Assembly (NCBI GenBank): GCA_009667805.1
Contig: CM019067.1
Location: 241,897,721-241,961,720, forward strand
Origin: Leptobrachium leishanense
Taxonomy: Eukaryota; Chordata; Amphibia; Anura; Megophryidae
DNA: 64,000 bases
Reading direction: 5' to 3'
The stretch's first letter is position 1; each line of letters begins with the position of its first letter. Made by a program: the position numbers and the translations under genes. Positions 59,695-64,000 of this stretch are shown here, one piece after another. Below the pieces are notes generated by a model. It was not told where the DNA came from and made no database searches. It was given only the letters and a program-made list of their open reading frames with translations.

Positions 59695-60357
59695 GAGATG
59701 AAGCCCTTAAGGCAGGTGAGTAACTGACTGGACACAAGGACAGACAGATTTCTCCAAAACCAAGGAGCACCAAAAAACAGAACAGAATTGCCACTAAGCT
59801 CCGAAGGCTTCAAGACCGACAGACAACTTAGGACACTCAGAAACACAAAGATACACTTGACAATCCGTGAAGGGAGCTGGCTGCAGGACAGTAAACAAAA
59901 CAGACAGACTATACTAAAAGAGGTCCTTATAAGCGGCCTCTGAATATAATACTAAACTAAGACAGACAAGGTACATAAAACATGAAACATACAAGAATCG
60001 TCAATCAGGCAGAGGTTGGCAACAGATCAGAAATATACGGTACCAGGGGGAGTAGAAGGGATAGTCAAAAATAAAGCCGAGGTCAGAACCAGAAAACACT
60101 TGAACAGGAATGCTTTGCAGCAACTCAGGAAACACGAACCAGACAGAACCACCATCAAACTCCACAAACAGTCAATGAGGCTCTGTGCTGCTGGGAATAT
60201 ATAGGGAGTGGGTCTGTGTGATTGGGCCATGTGACCCCAGACCAGGACATCACAACAGAACCCCAGATCAGCCCTAAACAGCACAGCCAGACACACCATA
60301 GGGGAAAAACAAACATGAAGACCCTTCACCACCAGGGGGCAAGGCCGAGACGTGACA
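59649..60357 (-). repeat. 5' LTR (709 bp)
   Basis: Same ends as the 3' LTR. In element sense U3 is about 180 nt, then the predicted start at 60176. TGTCACG start and GTTACA end fit the TG..CA rule. Confidence 0.95.
60164..60203 (-). promoter_or_regulatory. LTR TATA box and predicted RNA start
   Basis: Element-sense TATATATT (60203-60196) lies 27 nt upstream of A60176, the first base of ATTGACTGTTTGT. That spacing is normal for a TATA-driven start, so the RNA is predicted to begin with the sequence complementary to the priming site. Confidence 0.7.
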
Positions 60358-61370
60358 GGACTGAGGTCCCTTGTGTCCACTGCGGCGCCATTGGAGCATG
60401 GTACCGACGCGACGATCCCTGCCATATTCCCCGCTGTGCAACAGGCCTTGCCTCGCCCGGTGGCACTGTGGAAACCGCCTGTGCTGCCGGTGAAGATGGC
60501 GATGCCTTGACCGGTCGTCCCAGCTCTTGATCTGAAACAGCATTTGGGCCTCCTCGGAGATCCACATATTAGAGAGGATACCGGCGTTCGGGATATGTGT
60601 GGACTGCTGGTTTCTCGCTCTGCCCACGTTTCCGGAGATATGATGCACCCCGACTTTTTTATTTCTGTGGGTGCCGCGGGCCTCGTGCTCCTCGTGGACA
60701 CTGGCTAATTGAAAATGCTCGGAGCCCTCCTTTTTTGCGGTCCACGCTTCCCACTTTGCTGGCTTCTTTTTCAACCCCTTCTGAGACCCCGCACCCCCCT
60801 TGAGATGTTCCCCGCTACTTTTATTGTTACAACCTGCTGACACCCCCCTATTTCATTTGTTTTTGTTATTCTGAGTTGTCATCACTATTTGTGGACTTCC
60901 TGATGACCCTGACACATGGGACCTTTTGAGACTATTGGGACGTCAGGTACTATACCTCCCCCTCTTTTTTTTGTTGTTGTGTGGATGTAGGACACTGGGT
61001 GGTCCTGGGCGCGCCACTTGAGCAGCCACCATGGCTCTAGCTGTCTCTCCTGGCCCCAGGTCCCCCAGCCCCTGTGACCTCTTCCATGGCCCCGGTATAC
61101 CTTGCGGTTCCTGGGGTGAGCCTGGTATGTCACGTTTTTGGGCGATCCCCCCACCCCCCGTTTTTCCCTTTTTTTTCCCTCCCAGTCTCACCTGATGTCC
61201 CTCTGAACACCTTGCCAAGTTCTGTCGTTGATGACATTTTTTCTCCCCCTCCCCCTTATTCTCTGATGTATATTGTTGTTCTCACGCTATGTGTCTTTTG
61301 ATAGAGTGGCTTATTGTATTGCTGACTTATGTACAAAATAAAAAAAAATGTAATATATTAAAATGATTTC

Positions 61371-63085
61371 CGGTCTGCAGTCTGTGAATTTTACATATCT
61401 TTCAACATATTCTTTCCATAAGCATGAGGAGTTTGATAGAATATGTTTACAAAAATATTTGTCCACCAGGGATAGAAGCACAGAGTTTTCACTTTTGATA
61501 CAATTGCAATTTTATTTCTGCTTCAGTGTCCATGCTGTAAATATTCATCATGACAGTGGGACAAAAGGGCAATGCTTGATGATCATGGGAAGGTTTCTGG
61601 TTTAATGGACTCATCCTGCGCATGTATAGAACCATTCTTAAAGAATTCAATTAGATAGCATTTAGATATAATCATTCATTCTCTAACAAAAGAGGACTAG
61701 AGTGCGCTGAGCACATCTTCAATTTTTAGAAATCAGACTGAGAAAGCCTGATCTAGGTTTGAATAAGAACTCTCCTGTTTGTGCCCCGGGAACATTTGCG
61801 CTAATATGCTGCAACTGCCAACTATGTTACTCGATGCGAGGCTGTAAACATGAATATTCTCAAGTCCCTTGTCAGTTCCTGATGTTATTTATGATTACCC
61901 TTTGCTGTCATTATTTGAGATCATAGTCAAGTACAAATGGAGCAGAAAAGGCTGCTGGTACATGTGAGAGATAGATAGCAAGCTGCCTGTAAAATGATAG
62001 TGAGTCTCAGCATCCTTTGTAATTATTCTGACAGCCGACGAGCATATCCAAAGGCATCCATGTCAGAGTGACAACGTCTGCTTCTTCTGTGCTTATCCGT
62101 GACATGGAAAGATTGTATCGTGATGATCCCAGCTAAGAGAATTATTTCAGAGAAGGCATAGCTACATATCATCAGTGGTACAATTTGTCATGTTGGCATC
62201 ACTGAGGAACGGTCAGAACAGTCCAGGTTTGAGGCTAAAACAGATGCACTGTCCTGTTGGCTGCTCAAGGTATTACATCTCAATAACCAGGGAATTAATC
62301 ACTATTAACCCCTTCACTATCAAGTGGTCTTCCATAAAACCACTGCTTGTAATTCGTAGAATAATAGAAAACCACACCCCATTACAGACAGTGTCATGTA
62401 TACATATATGTACCGATCATACATTTATTTTAGAGACAGTAAGATAATTTGACAGGCAGAATCTCCACTGCTGGCCAAAAATCGCTTGCTACATGTTTAA
62501 TAATATAGTTGAAGTCTATGCTTCTGTGAAACAAAAATGGAACTCCAAGCTGTCCAAACAGCTCAAGCACCTTTGGCAGACATGTCTGAGGAGCTGAAAC
62601 TTTGGTGGCACATTCTGGAGCCCATTTGCAAACAGATGTCATAGCCTGCAAGGATAGCCTTGGTGGAGAGGTGGGCGGATATACCTAAAACACTATTTAA
62701 CTAACGCATGGTAGCTAGAGTGTTCTTTTAATTATTGGTAAACTTATGACTAATCTGCTGTCAAAATCTAGTTGGATCTCTGCATTTGTCTATATGTTAT
62801 AGACAGTTTTCAGAACACAGCATTATAGGCTAAGGATGTATTCATGAGCTAAGAGTTCTACAAGTACAAGCCCTAGAACTCGTCTTGTTCAAAAAGACAC
62901 TACCTGTTTGATTCCAACTTTATTTATCAAAGAAGACAACTGATCTGTTTTCAGTGGCCTACTGACAGATGGTAAATGCGACTTTCATAATAAATTATGA
63001 GGCACTAATTGCTATGATTAAATATTTAGAGCTCTAGCACGTCCAACTCCCCACAGTGGAGGTAAATTCTGATGTTGTTCTCATG
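61371..63085. other. Intron stretch with an old repeat fragment
   Basis: No gene. 62305-62650 is a diverged relative of the 3974-5648 repeat (TTAACCCCTTCACTATCAAG, CATGTCTGAGG..CTGAAAC). Otherwise nothing recognised. Confidence 0.45.
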
Positions 63086-63175
63086 TAAGGTTATTCCTGG
63101 TTGGCGCACTTTGGCGAGTTCGATTCGTCAACGCTGCGGTCAATTCAGCATTCACCGCAGTGTCCCCGAAGTGTG

Positions 63176-63306
63176 GCGACTCGACTCACTGAATGAATCG
63201 GAGCGGAGGGAGAGGAATGGATAGTCCAGACAAGGTAAGAGCCTTACCTTGTCTGGACTATCCATTCCTCTCCCTCCGCTCCGATTCATTCAGTGAGTCG
63301 AGTCGC
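63176..63306. repeat. Perfect 64-bp-arm palindrome
   Basis: Arm 63176-63239 is the exact reverse complement of 63243-63306, with only AGC between. A GC-rich palindrome this clean is either very young or maintained. It is surrounded by GAATAACCC-type sequence. Confidence 0.92.
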
Positions 63307-63358
63307 TGTGGATCGGCTCACAATGGGGACTTGACTAAGGCTGGAAACGTGACACTTA

Positions 63359-63539
63359 CAGGGTTATTCAGAGAAAGTTGAAAACCAGAAGAATGACTGG
63401 AGAAGTGAAAATTCTAGGTCAAAATAGCCAAACCAGAAAAATTCTCCCATTTATCTCACTTTCCAAATCGGCTATTTGCTCTAGATTGTTCTCTTCTCCC
63501 GCTATTCTCCTGGTTTTCACCTGTCTCTGAATAACCCTG
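63359..63539. mobile_element. CAGGG-TTATTCA palindromic MITE (181 bp)
   Basis: CAGGGTTATTCAGAGAAAG / TGTCTCTGAATAACCCTG, with TTA duplicated (63356-63358, 63540-63542). TTA fits the TWA target rule of PIF/Harbinger elements. Confidence 0.88.
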
Positions 63540-63707
63540 TTAAGCTTCAGCTATGGACTGGAGAAAGGCACGAAAGACTGGTGGTGAGGGAACGGGGGTC
63601 CAGCAAGGAAGCATTATTAAGAAATGCGACCCAGTCGGGGTACAGAAATCTGTTACAAGGTGTATTATTGCTTTTTTATATTACATAAAAAATAAGAATT
63701 GACTTAC

Positions 63708-63802
63708 TGGTGCAGACGGGTTTTTCACAGTAATACTCGGCGTTGTTGCTCGTAAGCCTCCGCTCACACCATGGTAATACTTGAAACAGATCTTAGTTTC
63801 AG
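63708..63802 (-). CDS. HECW1: HECW1 exon: end of N-terminal HECW domain
   Basis: 95 bp, entered after a ...TTTTAG acceptor and left through CCA|GTAAGTC. It reads [15 protein letters not shown], then [16 protein letters not shown]. This matches the conserved segment just before the C2 domain of HECW1. Its last codon joins directly to the VFKNISNEE exon at 42.1 kb, so no coding exon is missing in the 21.6-kb intron between them. Confidence 0.95.
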
Positions 63803-64000
63803 CTAAAAGAAAGAAGGCACGTTGTTAATGAAAAATATTATTGTTTAGGAGTATAAATATTCTTAATACAATGTGTTTAAACAACAACATACAACCAACA
63901 AAACCCACAGGCAATTAGGTTTTATATATCAGTCTGTTTTATTCTTGATGCACCAGTCCGGGAGGTACTGCAATACCAGGTCAATGCATGGAGTGGACAA

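Larger units (their letters stand above)
55680..60357 (-). mobile_element. LTR retrotransposon without pol (4678 bp)
   Basis: Two near-identical LTRs, a 5-bp target duplication GGACT (55675-55679, 60358-60362), a polypurine tract and a priming site define a complete insertion. Orientation is minus: the 5' LTR is at 59649-60357. The 3.26-kb interior holds one ancestral long ORF with a CCHC knuckle and nonapeptide arrays. No capsid, protease, reverse transcriptase, RNase H or integrase motif is present, so it must be mobilised in trans. Self-priming layout suggests a Tf1/sushi (Ty3/gypsy) partner. Confidence 0.93.
54888..61358 (+). mobile_element. A-tailed retroelement with 12-bp target duplication, split by an LTR element
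   Basis: TAAAATGATTTC occurs at 54876-54887 and again at 61359-61370. The right end is A-rich (TACAAAATAAAAAAAA), as expected of target-primed reverse transcription on the plus strand. Without the nested LTR element it is about 1.8 kb: 54888-55679 plus 60363-61358. GC-rich 5' part with open frames (54953-55408) of unknown nature, C/T-rich 3' part. Could be a truncated Tx1/L1-like LINE or a processed transcript; no reverse transcriptase seen. Confidence 0.75.

Noticed and set aside
55680..60357. Endogenous retrovirus
   Set aside because: No env, pol or retroviral Gag core, no tRNA-type priming site; the self-priming layout and short Gag favour a Ty3/gypsy-type, non-viral element.

Overview
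The window is vertebrate nuclear DNA, most likely from an amphibian (an anuran or a caecilian is my best guess). It lies inside one gene on the minus strand. Twelve internal coding exons of HECW1 (NEDL1, a C2-WW-HECT E3 ubiquitin ligase) run from 63802 down to 6990. All visible splice sites are GT-AG, every exon joins its neighbour in phase, and together they encode about 914 codons: the end of the N-terminal HECW domain, the C2 domain, the long acidic/serine-rich linker, WW1, the inter-WW region and WW2. The start codon, first exons and catalytic HECT domain lie outside the window. No other host gene is visible.

The remaining ~61 kb is intron packed with mobile DNA, much of it nested. Left to right: hAT, TTAA-flanked and 3-bp-TSD non-autonomous elements with two nested insertions (1-12 kb); foldback elements, LINE 3' ends and a Tc1/mariner copy with a full DD34E triad but a broken reading frame (14-22 kb); a hAT MITE and a solo LTR (23-24 kb); a minisatellite and GC-rich hairpin (30.7-31.5 kb); more 3-bp-TSD elements (32-36 kb); and a 1.8-kb hAT element carrying a 0.9-kb 18-bp minisatellite (42.4-44.2 kb). 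The 21.6-kb intron between 42.1 and 63.7 kb also holds a CR1 fragment, a Tigger-like MITE, a ribozyme repeat, an ORF relic and a nested retroelement complex.

Two systems stand out. (1) At 50.8-51.6 kb there is a 331-bp direct repeat plus one inverted copy. Each copy has a complete type I hammerhead ribozyme core (CUGANGA, 4-bp stem II, GAAA, two-base-pair stem III, GUC cleavage site, GGGGGU/ACCCUC stem I) and an octamer ATTTGCAT. Period, ribozyme type and octamer match what I recall of newt satellite 2 and animal retrozymes. (2) At 55680-60357 there is an intact-looking LTR element on the minus strand (LTRs ~710 bp, TSD GGACT). It has no recognisable capsid or pol. It encodes a CCHC-knuckle protein built of diverged nonapeptide arrays with a duplicated ~40-residue motif. 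It also shows a Tf1/sushi-type self-priming layout: a TATA box 27 nt upstream of a sequence complementary to the site just inside the 5' LTR. It is inserted in an A-tailed element bounded by a 12-bp target duplication.

Limits: all family names come from motif recognition by eye and memory, without alignment or database search. Exon calls are strong; names of non-coding repeats are tentative unless both termini and the target duplication were seen.
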